Positions 22,534-34,679 of a stretch of DNA of 64,000 nucleotides are shown one piece after another. The translations under genes and the position numbers were made by a program. Positions within the stretch are counted from its first letter, which is position 1; each line of letters begins with the position of its first letter. Source of the DNA: Neoceratodus forsteri (taxonomy: Eukaryota; Chordata; Ceratodontiformes; Ceratodontidae); the NCBI GenBank assembly GCA_016271365.2, contig CM028129.1:1008815501-1008879500 (forward strand). The letters are read 5' to 3'. The notes beneath the pieces are model-generated. The model made no database searches. It saw only the letters and a list, made by a program, of their open reading frames with translations, and was not told where the DNA came from.

Positions 22534-25400
22534 CTAAAATTCTCCATCTGTTCTGTATTTACATACCACCCTCTAGTCTCTATGCATTTCCATCCCTCAG
22601 CAGTACTATCGTCTCCTTGCTCAAGGCAAATAACTTGTCCTATTTGGGATTTCAATATTGACTGGTTAACATGTAATAAAAATTTGGTTGAGCATCTTTA
22701 AATTGCTGCACACTCAAATCATCACCAATCAAACCAGGATCTCCAACATCAGGTAAAGTGTCACCCTTCTTGTGTTCTCTCATCAAAGCTAAACAAGAAT
22801 GGTCTGCTCAGGGTGCTTCCTCATACCAACAGTGATCACTCCTCAATGTACTACATATGACAAGCGAAACCTCCCAAAGTCCCCCATAGGCTGGTTCAGT
22901 TCCGAGACTTACTGCACTTAAATCCCATCCAGTTCAAACACAAGTAGCCTTCCAAGACTTGGTCATAACTGTGGACCATTACTGATGTCAACCTGGCTGC
23001 TTCCCAGTTTGCACATTCTTCACCAGGCTACAGGATAAGCATGTTCCCTACCACCAGGAGGGTCCTTGGTCCCATCTACTAAATAGCTGGACCACCTCTA
23101 TTATCCTCCTTAAACAGAAGGATAAATGTCGGCTTCCTACAAAACTACCAGTTCAGCCTCCGATTGGGTGAGTTATAGAAAGTTCAGAAAGCAATGTAAA
23201 CAGGCCATCCAATGGAACAAAGTAGCTGCTGTAAAACCCAGTTTGAAACCGCTGTTGGCAACCCTTGACCTTTTGGGAACTGCATTAAGAAAACTCTGTT
23301 AGGATGGTACCCCCATGACATCGAGATTGAGGAAGAAAACTGTAACAGACCCTCCACTATCTCAAATGCATTCAATAAATTTTTACTGATCTCTCACCTT
23401 ATACAGGAACTATTCCTGTCTCTCGCCTAACTAGATATCTTCCTTACTCCTGGACAATGTCCCCCAATTATATTTTAAAAGGAGTCAGAGTCTCTATGAC
23501 ATGTGTAATGTAAGCTCCCAAGGCAGATCCCAGACGTAAATCAGCTGGCTCCAATGGCACTGAGCCTTGCCTCCTCAAATCTGCTGCTTATGTATTGGTC
23601 TCCCTACTGCTAAAATCATAACCTTATCCCTCTCCTCTGGCATTGTCCACAACCTCTGGAAAATGTCCCATATAGTGTCTGTGTTCAAAAAGGTAATAAA
23701 ATGTCAGTGAATACAGAACTATTTGCCCTCCTAACAACTCTTAGCAAAGTCTTGGAAAAAACTGTTGCCACCAAACTCTGAATAACTTTCCAACCATGTT
23801 CTCCTCTCCCTGCTCAACATGGCTTCCGCTGGAATCATAGTACCACCTGGCTCTGCTCACTCTTATAAACAGCACTTCTAATGCATTTGATAGGGAGCTT
23901 ACTGGCACCATTTTCATCTATCTCACCTTATTCTGTAATAAATTAACATATCTGGGAATATCTGACACTGCCCTGGTTGAAAATTACTTGTCCGACAGGC
24001 TTCAACAAGTCAGGTTTGGTTTCTCCTCTCTGATCCCACCCCATCACAACTGGCATACCCCAAGGCTCTGTACTTGGACCCCTGCTTCACACTCCACAAA
24101 TTCTGTTCACCACTCCATTTCAAATAGTATCTCTATTTTGTACACTGATGACCTGATGTTCTCCAAAAGTGCCCAGAACATGGATGTGATCAATAGCAAA
24201 TTATCGTCTAAACTACAGTCTGTCCAACAATGGTTCAATGATAACAGGCTCATAATGAATGCTACCAAATCCCAGGCCATCTTATTTGGATCAGCCCTCC
24301 ATATGAAACAATCTCTCTCACGGTGGTCTGCAAAATGGTATTCCCTCGGTCACTGTCCAGTCTTAACTACCTGGGTGTTACACCTGACCCCTCTCAATTT
24401 TCACTCCACGTGACGTCAATCTGTAAGACTGTTAATGACAGACTTGAACTAGCCTGCAGAGCTAGCTGTAACTCTCTCCCAGTGCCTGGATCACCACAAC
24501 CCAGAATGTCCTGCTCCTAAACTCTCTATGGTTTACTGATCTTTTGAAGCATCGAGATCTGTGCTACATAAATGGGATGTGGCATATAACGTTGGTCACT
24601 TTGCCCTTGTAGTAACAGACTTCACCATCATTGTACTCTGTACTCTAAATTGGTCAGACTCCTCAACCACCCAACCCATCTCTCTGTGCTGGGTTAGCTC
24701 TTGGCTTTTTATTTTTTGCACCAATATGTTTCCCAAAATGTATATTTCTCTGCCACATGTAAATGGTAATTATTTCCAATGGCTTCAATAGTGCAAACAG
24801 TTTAAAAAAAAAAAATCACCATTTAAAAACATCTTTCTGGCTCTAATGGAGAGTAGCAGAACTAGTCCTGCCCTGGGTGGTATCATTCACAGTTTCTTTT
24901 ATAATCAGATTCCTCCATGCTGCCACCTCTGCCCTACTCTAAAGCCTATCCACTTAGATCATCTGATCTGGACTCCCTAGTAATACCTAGGAACAAGACC
25001 AAATTAGGTGAGTTGGCTTTCTCAGTCTCAGCCCCAAACTATGAAACACCATACCTGCTAACTTCAGACTCTGTCCAGTTATCAGTACCTTCAGAACCCA
25101 GTACTGTTAATACCTTCAGCAGATGGCAGTTTACACCCACTTCAAGTCTTTCAACTATGTCTATTTTGCCTATTGTGAATTATACCCTTCCACTTCTCAT
25201 ACTGTTCATATGCTACTGCTGAATTTACACATGATTGCACTTTGTGCTTTACCTTGTTGTAGTACTTTATCCAAAGTGGTCATTGTCATACATTGTATTG
25301 GTTTTACTGGTTGTACTCTCCCAGGCAATGCATAAAAATAGGCAAATATTTGTCTAGTGCATCCTACCTGGTTAACAAAAACTAAATAAACTACGATCCT
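22534..25400 (+). mobile_element. L2-like LINE L2-1, 3' half
   Basis: Resumes the endonuclease domain right after DIRS-B (VYIPPSSLYAF-like and DFNIDWLT near 22650). It continues through a decayed RT with YTDD at 24141-24152 (Ala of YADD changed to Thr), QNMDVINSKLSSKLQSVQQW, the C-terminal LRSSDLDSLVIPRNKTK and SAPNYETP (24950-25050), and a 3' UTR ending near AAATAAACTACGAT. RT domain L2/CR1 group. Frameshifts and stops occur throughout. Confidence 0.78.
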
Positions 25401-25401
25401 T

Positions 25402-25904
25402 TTTTTCACATAATCTTTTTACTGAAGTTTATAATAACAAGAAAGAAAAATAACGATCCAGACATAAGACTACATCTCCACGTGAAACTGCATTAGTCAC
25501 ATTGAAAACAGTAATAAGCTTAACAGATTTATAAATTGGGTGCATAGTCTAGAGAGTTCTGGAACATTTAGCAATACCTGTAGAAGCATCGTAGTTAGTA
25601 AATAATGTGCTACTAGTAATAATTCAGTATATCATTATAATAGAGGAGAATGTAATAAGGTTGTGTTAAAGGAAAGTAACAACATCAAGAATAAGTAGAA
25701 AGGTAATAGGAAAGGAAAGGAAAAAGATAAAATAAGAAAAACGAGAGACATCAGAGAGGGTGAACAAATATAATTGATGTACTGTATATAAAGGATTAGT
25801 ATAAATGTCCATATAGCATTTTATTGAGGTCTAAAAAGTACCATAAGTGTTGATAAATCTGTGATAATCCCTCCAACAACTATTATACATAAAAGTAGGT
25901 CAGA
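25402..25904 (-). mobile_element. Retroposon with poly(T) head and 14-bp target duplication
   Basis: Exact AAACTACGATCCTT at 25388-25401 and 25905-25918 flanks a 503-bp AT-rich insert that starts with a T run, so it is a poly(A)-tailed retrocopy in minus orientation. The body has no ORF and resembles an AT-rich LINE 3' UTR. It inserted at the end of L2-1. The parent family was not identified; a 5'-truncated L1-type element is the simplest guess. Confidence 0.75.
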
Positions 25905-25959
25905 AAACTACGATCCTTGAAGTTCAATGACCCCAGACAACTTCCTTTATAGGGATGGA

Positions 25960-27490
25960 GTCACTATCTGCAATGTTACCATTCTGCACTTAAACATAGA
26001 AACAGACTTTGGATGGCAGATAAGGACCGCTTGGCCTACCTAGTCTGCCCATTTCTACCTACAGGATAGGCCGCAGATCCAGTTAACCAACAGCCTATTT
26101 CTCTTCCTACCCCACAAGAATTGCCTTATGTCTATCCCATGCATTCTTGAATTCTCCCACAGTTTTAGACCCCACAACCTCTTCAGGAAGGCTGTTCCAT
26201 GCATCCACTACCCTCTGTGAAAAATACTTCCTCACATTGCCCCGGAACAGCCCCCGCCATCTTTAAATTGTGTCCCTTGTTCTTGCACGCCTTTTTCTGA
26301 AAGATGCTACCTCTTGGACTTTGTTGATTCCACTGAGGTACTTAAAAGTTTCTATCATGTCCCCCCCTTCTTTCCCTCAACGGTATACATATTAAGCTCC
26401 TTTAGTCTCTCCTCATACGGCTTCTCTTGCAGACCCTGCACCATTTTAGTTGCCCTCATCTGACTGCCTCTATCCTATGTCCTTGCAGAGATAGGGTCTC
26501 CAGAACTGGACGCAGTACTCCAGATGGGTCTCACCAACTGTCTGTACAGAGGGATAACAACTTCCTGCTTTCTGCTGGTGATGCCTCTCCCTATGCATCC
26601 CAGTATACCCCCAGCCCTCCCTACTGTCTTCTCATTATTGCTTGCTAACCTTAAGGTCATCTGATATGATTACCCCAGGTCCCTTTCCTTTTTATTGTTG
26701 TTACTACCTCCCCATTGTGTAATCTTCCCCTGGTTCTTATTTCCCAGGTGCATTATTTTGCACTTCTTTGCATTGAATCCTAGCTGCCATACTTCTGCCC
26801 ATTCTCCAACTTGCCAAGTCCTTCTCATCCTTTCCACACCTCCTGTGTATCAACACTGTTGCAGATCTTTGTTGTCATCTGCAAGAGGCATACTTTTCCT
26901 TCCAGTCCCTCTGCAATGACACTTATAAGATACATAAAAAGGACTGGACCCAGTACTGAACCTCCCCATGGGTACCCCACAAGTAACCCCTCTTCTCTCA
27001 GAGTGACTCCATTTACAATTACCTTTTGTGTTCTGTTGTCCAGCCAATGTTTTACTTAGGCTACCACCCTGGGACCCACTCCAGGCTGGTTAATCTGACT
27101 ATTAATCTTTTGTGTGGGACTGTGTCAAATGCCTTGCTAAAGTCTAGGTAGGCCATGTCCACAGACCCTCCCTGGTCTACTACTTTGGTCACCCAGTCAA
27201 AGAAATCAATTAGATTTGTCTGACATGACCTTCCGGCCAGAACCATGCTGCCTTGGGTCCTGTGCCCCACTGGCCTCAAGGTACTCAACAATTCTTTCCT
27301 AGAAGTGACTCCATCACTTTCCCCTACCACAGAGGTCAAACTGACAGGTCTGTAGTTTCCTGCCTCTGTCTTGGTCCCACTTTTGTGAAGGGGACTCGCG
27401 ATCTGCCTTCCTCCAGTCCTCGGGTACCACACCATCCTCCCACAATTTATTTTTCATGTGCCTGTTCAGGAGCCTCAGGTCCACAATAGG
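25960..27490 (-). mobile_element. CR1-like LINE fragment
   Basis: Minus-strand RT relic. From 27490 downward it shows NYRPVSLTSVVG (near 27340), MAYLDFSKAFDTVPHKRLIV (27100-27160), SERRGVTCGVPMG (26950-27000), LGVI-type and QEVVIPLYRQLVRP (26520-26570). The conserved C-terminus follows: MVQGLQEKPYEERLKELN, MIETFKYLSGIN and FRKRRARTRDTI (26270-26450). The pattern matches the CR1/Rex group. The catalytic YADD has become LADD-like near 26900. Multiple frameshifts. Confidence 0.75.
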
Positions 27491-28189
27491 CAGTCATTTC
27501 CCATTATCCCCACTGCAAAACAGGACATTTTCCATTGCATTCAGCTGAAGTAACTTTACTCCAGCTCCAGTAGGATTTGTGCTCTTAACACTGAGCTCAA
27601 AAGGCTTTGATTTGCTTAACTTTGAAAATTTTATTAACTGGAAGGCTAAGCCGGTCCTACCTCCAGGACCCATTTGGCTCTCGAGGTAATAAGACAGATG
27701 GCCTCCTACTGGCAATGGATTTATTGTGATAATGGGCAAATAGTCATGTGCTCAGCTTTTCCTGTGCTGGAGGAGCTGAGGAAGATTTCTGCTTTGCCCA
27801 TGTCCCTCTGAAGAGGGTACTCATAATGCACATAGGATCTGCTACAGAAAGCCCTTCCATGCCTCCCATTCTATAGGACCATTCAGGGTTAATTTCTGGG
27901 TGGGGATTGGGACAATTGGCACACAGTTTTTAAGTTTGCCCCATCTTTTCTTCTGCTTTGAGGACTACCTACTCACTGTTATATAGGTTTTAAACAGCTG
28001 TTTTATGAATCTGGGCTCGCCAAAAAAATATAACCTTTTTTTTCCTCCATGTGACCCTTACTTTTTATATCCAGTGGGTCTGTGTCCACATAAATATCTG
28101 AAATCAACCCTGCATTTGGTTACATTTTAAAAGTTTCTTTTTGTCCATCAACATTTTCATTTAGGCATCAGTTTTGGCACAAAAATTTG
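27491..28189. other. Unassigned interval
   Basis: No motif, terminal repeat or significant ORF recognised. It may include the 5' flank of the CR1-like fragment. Confidence 0.4.
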
Positions 28190-28423
28190 GTTACTCATGT
28201 GTAACTGTGGTTTTAGGAGTGGTATATGGTTAGCATCAACACACTGGCAGTTCCACTGGAAGTGCTAATTCATTGGGAACATCTTTAAACTAAGCTCCTC
28301 CCACCACCTAGGCAGTACATCCTCTAGCTCAGCCACACGCCAGATGCTACGCACACGAGAAGCAGGAGTCCAAGTGCCACTTGCCAGGAGAGGCCAGGTA
28401 GGTGGTGTGGATACGAACTGTAT
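28190..28423 (-). mobile_element. DIRS-D' terminal fragment
   Basis: Starts TTACTCATGTGTAACTGTGG and shares GGTATATG, ACAC.CTGGCA, GCTCCTCCCACC and GTGTGGAT words in the same order with the left end of DIRS-D (33975-34213). It is the left ITR of a related element. It ends at ..CTGTAT where A2 begins, and resumes after A2 as ACCACTCTTAGAAGAACAG (33961-33979), which corresponds to the start of its ICR. Confidence 0.65.
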
Positions 28424-28461
28424 GAAAAAATTACTCACCTTAGTAATTGTTTCTTCTAGTG

Positions 28462-28602
28462 AGTCTTGCTGTATTCTGACAATTGCAGTTAGGTCCTGCC
28501 TTTCAACTGCCCTAGAGAATATAGGGTTTACTTTTCTATGCATGGCATAGAATGTTCATCTCGAGCTCGGATGAAGACTCTGCCTGTTATTCGAACTGCA
28601 AC
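28462..28602. repeat. DIRS-A2 left inverted terminal repeat
   Basis: 141 bp, inverted match to 33804-33946, sharing TCTATGCATGGCATAGAATG, ATCTCGAGCTCG and CTGCCTGTTATT. Outside it lies the left-only extension GAAAAAATTACTCACCTTAG. Confidence 0.92.
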
Positions 28603-28849
28603 CAACAGATCTTTACGAGCAAAAACTCACTAGGTGTTCTGTGTGGAAACTAAAATTTTAACTAGTCAACTGGCAAAAATATATTGTTTTGGTTCTCAAA
28701 GGAAGACTCAAGTCAGAAACCCAAAACAAAAACACATCAATAAACAACATTCACCCAAAGGAAAAGAGGGTGTAAAAGGGCACCCTAGGTGCCAACACTG
28801 CTCCTGCCCACCCACATCCCAAAAACTAGGTTCTGAGAGGAGGGGAGGT

Positions 28850-28940
28850 CAGAATACAGCAAGACTCCACTAGAAGAAACATAATTACTAAGGTGAGTAA
28901 TTTTTTCTTCAAACAACATGAAGTCTTGCTGTATTCTGAC
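28850..28940. repeat. DIRS-A2 internal complementary region
   Basis: The left half AGCAAGACTCCACTAG..GGTGAGTAATTTTTTC complements the left terminus and the right half TTCAAACAACATGAAGTC complements the right terminus, meeting at about 28907. The outer parts (AGAATACAGCAAGACT and AGTCTTGCTGTATTCT) also pair with each other, so the ICR can form a hairpin. Confidence 0.92.
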
Positions 28941-30060
28941 ACTGCAGACTACCAAGCAGTACCTCCATGGAGGAGGGACAGAACCTACTTTGGAAACAGG
29001 CTCTCAGCACTGCTGTGCTAAACCGAACATCACTCCTAGCCTGGATATCCAGAGAGTAATGCTTGGTGAAAGTATGGACTGTTTCCAAGTGGCTGTGACA
29101 AATTTCTAAGAGGAATATCCCTGGCAGCAGCTGTACCCTTGTGGAATGACCCTCAGGCCTGAGGGTGGAGTTCTACCAGTTTTTCATAGCAGAATTGTAT
29201 ACAAGAAACAATCCACCTGGCAACAGATCTCTTAATGGCAGGTTTGCCCTTACCAACTCTCTCCATAAGTGAGGAACAACTGGAGGATACAAACCTGTGA
29301 CCCTTGGTACGCTCTATGTAATAGCTAAGGCTCTTTTACATCCAAACTGTGTAGCCTCCCTCTCCCGAGGGAGAATGATCAGAGAAGAAAACAGGGAGAG
29401 ATATAGACTGGCAGAGGTGGAAATCTGAAACCACTTTAGGCAAGAACTTTGTTAGTTCTAAGGACCACTTTATCTTTGTGAAAAGAGGTGAAATCAGATT
29501 CCACTGACAGGGCTTGCAATTCACTGATACTCCTGGCAGAAGTAATGGCTACCAAAAACACAGTTTTCCAAAGTCAAGTTCTTAAGCTCTGCTGAGGACA
29601 AAGGCTCAAAGGAGGTTCCATAAGCTGAGCAATGCAAACATTAAGGTCCCAAGATCCCTAAAAGGGGGTTGGTGTGAAGCAATCCTTGAAAAACTTACAG
29701 GATGGGATGACAGAGGAAGACTTGCCTACAGACAGGAAAGCAGAAACAGCTGCCAAATGTACCTTAAGGGTAGCTGGTCTGAGACCTAGGCCATTAAGAT
29801 GGACCATATAATCCAGAACTGTATGCAATTCAGCAGAGTCTGAGAAATATTCTTCTTAGAACACCAAATGATGAATCTTTTCCATTTGGAGTTGTAAGTC
29901 TTTCTGGTGGAAGGCTTTGAGAAGCCTTAAGGATATCCAGAACCCTTGGGAAAGATGCAGATCTGCAAACTAATTCTTCAAGAGCCAAGCCTTGAGATTG
30001 AGAGACTGAAGATTCGGTACCAAATCCTCCCTGAGAGGATGCTAACAGATTGTAATTCCT
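28940..30060 (-). pseudogene. DIRS-A2 tyrosine recombinase
   Basis: HSTR at 29138-29149 and catalytic Tyr at 29056-29058. The N-terminal segment is VSQSQGLALEELV followed by a core-binding region (30000-29860). Frames are broken several times, including inside the N-terminal domain. The recombinase residues that can be located are unchanged. Confidence 0.8.
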
Positions 30061-30900
30061 GGAAGAGACAGGGTAAGATGGACTGCAAGGGACAGCAACA
30101 AGGGATACCATGGCTGCCTGGCCCAGTCTGGAGCAATCAGAATCACTTGGTTGTGACCTTATCTTGACTAACACTCTGAACAGGAGAGGTAAGTGGGGAA
30201 AAGCATACAGAAATTTCCTCCCAGTTCAGAATCAGAGCATCCAGGGGACTGAGCCCAAGACTGGGGGTCTGCAACAAAAGAGAGGAAGTTGGTGATTGTC
30301 TGAGGCTGCAAAAGATCCATCTCTGGAGTGCCCCACCGAGAAAATCACTTCCAACACCAGGATATAGGCCTATTCGTGATGGCCCTGGGATATTCTGCTC
30401 AGTGCATCTGCTAGGACATTGTCCTTCCCTGTGAAGTGAACTGCTATCAGAGAGGTTTGCAGGAATAGGCCAGGGACCACAACTTCATTGCTTCAGTGCA
30501 CAACGCCATAGACCGAGTGCCTCCTTGCTTGTTGATGTACCACATGGTGGTGATCTTGTCTGTTCTGACCTGAACCACCTTGTTCTGTACAGATTTGGAA
30601 AAAGCTTGTAGTGCCAGAAACACTGCTCTGAGTTCCAAGAGACTGATGTGAAGCAGAGATTCCTGAGGCGACCACAGTCCCTGGGTGGTAAGTTCCCCAA
30701 ATGGGCTCCCCAGCCCAGCAGGGAAGCATCTGTGGTGAGGACCACTGAATGAGAGTGAGCGATAAATGGAACCCCTTGCTCAAATTGTCCTGATCCTGCC
30801 ACCACTACAAGGCTTGGATCAGGGTTCGAGTCACTGGAATTAGTTTGGTAAGGGAATCCTTTCTTTGGGACCAAAGCTCTTAAGTGGAACTGTATGTCCT
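30061..30900 (-). pseudogene. DIRS-A2 RNase H and methyltransferase-like region
   Basis: LTTDASLLGWGAHLG (near 30710-30750), MELRAVFLALQAFSKSV and VVQVRTDKITT (30540-30640) mark RNase H. The methyltransferase-like PQIDLFA-equivalent segment lies near 30300-30330. A 139-codon open stretch spans 30485-30904. Confidence 0.8.
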
Positions 30901-31790
30901 TCATTCGAATCTTGCACCCTGGACCACTGCTGTGGAAGCTACCATGTGGCCCAGTAGCTGAAGGAAATGCCTTGCTGGTCGAGACACCTGAAGGCTGAAT
31001 GAAGAGGCCAGTTCCATGAGGGTCCTTGCCATTTCCAGGGAAGGAAGGCTCTTGCCTTTATCGATCCAGTTCTGCACCTATGAAGGTGAGGAGCTGCACT
31101 GTCTGAGAACTGACTTTGGTAGGTTGAGAAGAAATCCTAAAGAAGTGAGCACTTGCTGGGTCACTTGCAGGTCTGACTTGACTTGGTCTGGAGACTGACC
31201 TACTATGAGCCAGTCGTCAAGTATGGGAAAATGGAAATCTTTGTTTTCTTATGAAGGCAACAACTACTGCCAGGCACTTTGTGAAGACCTTGGGGCCGAC
31301 GTGCTAGATCAAAGGGCATTGCTCTGAACTGATAGTGGCCTGACGGCAACTTGAACCTGAGGTACTTTCTGTGGAGCACCTGAGGGAATGTGAAAGTAGG
31401 CATCTTTGAGGTCCAGGGAGGCTAGCCAGTCCCTGGCCTTAGAGAGGGAAGGATAATTCCAGAGTTACCATTTTGAACTTTGGCTTTAGAAGATGTTTGT
31501 TCAGATATCTTAGGTCCAGGATGGTCGCCACTCTCCTGTCTTTTTGGGGTTAGGAAGTACCTGGAGTACAAACTTTGCCCCAGTGTAGGTGGAACTCTCT
31601 ATAGCTCTGAGAGCTAGAAAAGAAGAAACCTCTGCCTCTAGGGCAAGGGTCTCAGAGATTTGCAGGTGGAAAAGATCTGGCTCTCATCTTGGGAAATTTT
31701 TTGAAGCTGAGAACCAGTCCCTGCATACTACTTCCAGGACCCACTTGTCTGATGTAAGAGACATCCAGTCCTGGACAAAGTAAGCCAGCC
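30901..31790 (-). pseudogene. DIRS-A2 reverse transcriptase, active site frameshifted
   Basis: Recognisable RT (HRKYLRFKLPSGHYQFRAMP at 31320-31400, and the tract before the active site, ISIFPYL). One base is missing inside the YLDDW codons at 31210-31223, so the reading passes from YL into another frame. This copy could not encode a functional RT even apart from its other indels. Confidence 0.82.
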
Positions 31791-33414
31791 TGCCCCTACT
31801 GGTATAGGAGAATGGACCCGGCAGACCCATCACGGTGTCTGCTTGGTAGGGCTTTAGGCTGAGGGGTGGATGCAGGCCTGCTCATCCCTTCTGCCTCCTC
31901 TAAAGAACCCCCTCTTGAAAAGAAGAAGAGGCCTGTGCTTGGTAAAAGGCCTTTGGAAGAGCCTGCCCCGCCCTGGACTGCTGCCTTTGAGGAGTTGCTT
32001 GCCCTTCTTTGGCCTGAGCACTCCTGTAAGTGGTCCTGTATTCACCCATTTTTTCATGTAATTCTGTCTGTCTCCCAAACAGAGAATTACCCACCACAGG
32101 AAAATCCATGGCCTCTCGCCTGGTATCCTGTGAGAGGCTAGTACATCTGAGCCAAGTCATTCTCCAAGAGCTACAGATGTAGCCATGACTCTTGATGATA
32201 CATCATTGGAGTCTACAGCAGCATGAAACTGAACTTTCGATGCCTCAATCCCATCTGCAGCTACCTGCTCCAGCTCCTTGGCAAGCTGGGTAGGAGCCTG
32301 TTTAGCCAGTGCCAGTACAGTGTCCCACCTGGACTTCTGGTACATGGCTGCACAGGCCATATAATTAGCCTGCCTGAGTCCCAAAGATGCTGCCATGTAC
32401 TGCTTCTTTGCCATGGCATCAATCTTCCTGGAGTCCTTGTCTGTGGGTGTGATGCCAAGGGAATGTTTGCCTTATCACAGGCAGCAGCCTGTACAACCCC
32501 AACATGGCTGCATTGCTGAAAAGGAACTCCGTGATTCGAGCCTGAAAGAGTAAACCTCTTGTCCATTATTCTGTCCACAGGAGGTATAGAATTGGGAAAC
32601 TTAAGAATCTTTTGTCTCCGCTTCCCAAAAGATTTGTGGAGGGAATAGACAGTCTCCTGGACTCTGGGATGTCCATCATCTCAACATAATCAGGCTCTTC
32701 CTGATCCTCTACTGCTTCCTCCACAGGAAGCTGGAGGGTATCAGCCACCTTTCTGTTGAACATGTAGTGTGAAGGGACTCAGAAAGCCTAGAGGAGAAAC
32801 ACCTGAAGGTCTGTTTGGGGAGATGTCCAGGTCAATAGGCACATCCAGACTTTCACCATCACCATAATCATCCTCATACCCTCCCTCCTCCTCAAACTCC
32901 GGTTCATAAAATTCTTCCAAGGTATAATCCGGAACTGGGGAACCGACCAACCGAGCCCTGCCAGATGGTGCCAGCTCAGTTGGAACCAATCAAGCGATTC
33001 CATAATCCTAAATCGCTTTGGCTATTTCATCGTGCGGTCGGAGTATGAGATTCTGGATCAGAACCGTCGACTTGTCATTTTTTTCTTTTTGTCAGAACTG
33101 ATTCCTCAGAATCGGCTCTCCTTTGCCCAAGAAGTATCGCCTGGTCAGAGGGCACTCCTTCTGGTTGGGTCGGAACCGAACCAGGCTGGCCATCTGGGTC
33201 AGCGGACTTATCGGCCTCCCTTTCCTCAGTCTACCTAATCTCTTTCCAGGGTAGATTTGGGAAAATTTTTGCAAATTTGGCAGTCTGAATCGAGGTGGTC
33301 AAACCCCAGACAATAAACAAAGGTGGTGTGGGATCAGCCTTAGCAAAGACCTCCCACACACACTGCAGTGTTGAAACCCAGTGGGCCCGGTTTTTTCTTG
33401 GGTTTCTCAGACAT
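31791..33414 (-). pseudogene. DIRS-A2 gag-like ORF
   Basis: The start at 33414 (MSEKP.) matches A1 and A1b. The acidic middle PDYTLEEFYEPEFEEEGG with DDYGDGESLDVPIDLDI (32800-32960) is the clearest version in the window. It is followed by VADTLQLPVEEAVEDQEEPD and the Ala-rich segment VQFHAAVDSNDVSSRVMATS (32160-32230). Frames are broken. Confidence 0.72.
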
Positions 33415-33589
33415 GGCCAACCTAACCAAACTTACCCTTTTTTTGACAATCCGACAGGCAAGACTCCCCTATCGGTTCCTGACCGTGTCATGGGTCTTGG
33501 AAAAGCCGTATTAAAACCCTTTTCTTTTTTTTGAACCGATATGGACCAGTAACCACACACTAAAGTAAAGTACAAATTTTACTCAAAAT

Positions 33590-33611
33590 GATCGGTTCAG
33601 CCGAACCGATC
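33590..33611. promoter_or_regulatory. Near-perfect 22-bp palindrome in DIRS-A2 leader
   Basis: Same site as 8301-8322, with half-sites GATCGGTTCAG and CCGAACCGATC. One central base breaks the symmetry. It occupies the same position about 175 bases upstream of gag. Confidence 0.55.
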
Positions 33612-33803
33612 CAGAGTTTACAAGTTCCACAGAAAACAGAACAAAACCTATCTAGTACTCATGGTACCACAGACAGAGACTTGAACAGACTATGCGGTAA
33701 CAACAATTGAAGAAAACAGACCAAAACCGATACTTCAACCGACTTTGAACCAAGCAGCAGGAGAAATCTCCGAGCGACTGTTCAGCGAGGTGAGAAGAAT
33801 GAC

Positions 33804-33946
33804 GGTTGCAGTTTGAATAATAACAGGCAGAGGCTTCAATCGAGCTCGAGATGAACATTCTATGCCATGCATAGAAAAGTTAACCTATGTTCTCCAGGGC
33901 AGTTGAAGGCAGGACCTAACTGCAATTGTCAGAATACAGCAAGACT
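33804..33946. repeat. DIRS-A2 right inverted terminal repeat
   Basis: 143 bp inverted match to 28462-28602. The right-only extension CATGTTGTTTGAA follows it. Confidence 0.92.
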
Positions 33947-33960
33947 TCATGTTGTTTGAA

Positions 33961-34213
33961 ACCACTCTTAGAAGAACAGCTTACTCACCTGTAACAGTAG
34001 TTCTAGGTGTGGTATATGATGTTCATCCACATTCTGGCACTTGTCTTTCCCTTTAAGACTTGCCAGTAACGCCTTCAAGCTGGCTCCTCCACCCACCCGC
34101 CCTCGGCTCTCCACAATGCCAGATCTTGCTACTGGAAGCAGTGTTGTGCACCACAGCCTGGGAGGTCAGGGCGGTCCGTGTGGATCAACACGAGGTACCA
34201 CTTCAAGAAAGAA
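33961..34213 (-). mobile_element. DIRS-D left terminus and ICR edge
   Basis: Left end of DIRS-D, starting near 33980 with CTTACTCACCTGTAACAGTAG. The first about 19 bases (ACCACTCTTAGAAGAACAG) look like the ICR of D'. The segment ends at CACTTCAAGAAAGAA where DIRS-C begins. After DIRS-C, CTACTGTTACAGGTGAGTAA (43597 on) completes the ICR, being the complement of the left terminus. Confidence 0.75.
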
Positions 34214-34253
34214 CAGTTACGTAAAACATACCATAAAGTAGATCCTTGAGGAG

Positions 34254-34386
34254 TGTCTCTTGCAGTAGGTAATACTTTTGGGTATCCAGCAGAGGTCACT
34301 GTGGTGCAGCAGCTCTTCTAGCGGTTTTCAGCAGGGACCACACACACATCACATCAGCTTCCTGTTTCCTATATAGTGTGGGGTCC
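34254..34386. repeat. DIRS-C left inverted terminal repeat
   Basis: Inverted match to 43451-43582, sharing GTATCCAGCAGAGGTCACTG, GTGGTGCAGCAGCTCTTCTA and CATCAGCTTCCTGTTTC. TATATAG lies at 34370-34376. Confidence 0.9.
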
Positions 34387-34545
34387 CTGGTATCCTCAGT
34401 TCCCCGCCAGATTCAGCTCGCAAAACAAGGACCGAGGGGAGCCAAGGTACTAAAGAGTCCCAACCCTAGTCACTGGACCAGAACTTGCTCTCTTAGAGAA
34501 GGAGGGGATGCAGGGTGGGAACAAACTACTGCAAGAGACACCTCA

Positions 34546-34612
34546 AAGATCAACTGTTATGGTAAGTTTTATGTAACTGTACTATCTTCCACAGAGTGGT
34601 CTCTTGCAGTAG
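34546..34612. repeat. DIRS-C internal complementary region
   Basis: AACTGTTATGGTAAGTTTTATGTAACTG (shown here by its parts AACTGTTATGGTAAG and TTATGTAACTG, the left-end complement) is joined to TACTATCTTCCACAGAGTGG (right-end complement). Confidence 0.85.
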
Positions 34613-34679
34613 GTGACTTTTGGGATGACTCCAAGCAGTAATGTCCAGATAGGAGGAGAGTTATAAGAGATCTTGTAGG

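Larger units (their letters stand above)
28424..33960 (-). mobile_element. Full-length DIRS-A copy A2
   Basis: 5,537-bp element with both termini: GAAAAAATTACTCACC at 28424 and CATGTTGTTTGAA at 33960. It has ITRs (28462-28602 and 33804-33946) and an ICR (28850-28940) whose two halves complement the two unique terminal extensions. This is the best structural reference for DIRS-A in the window. All ORFs carry frameshifts. It lies inside the ICR of D'. Confidence 0.95.
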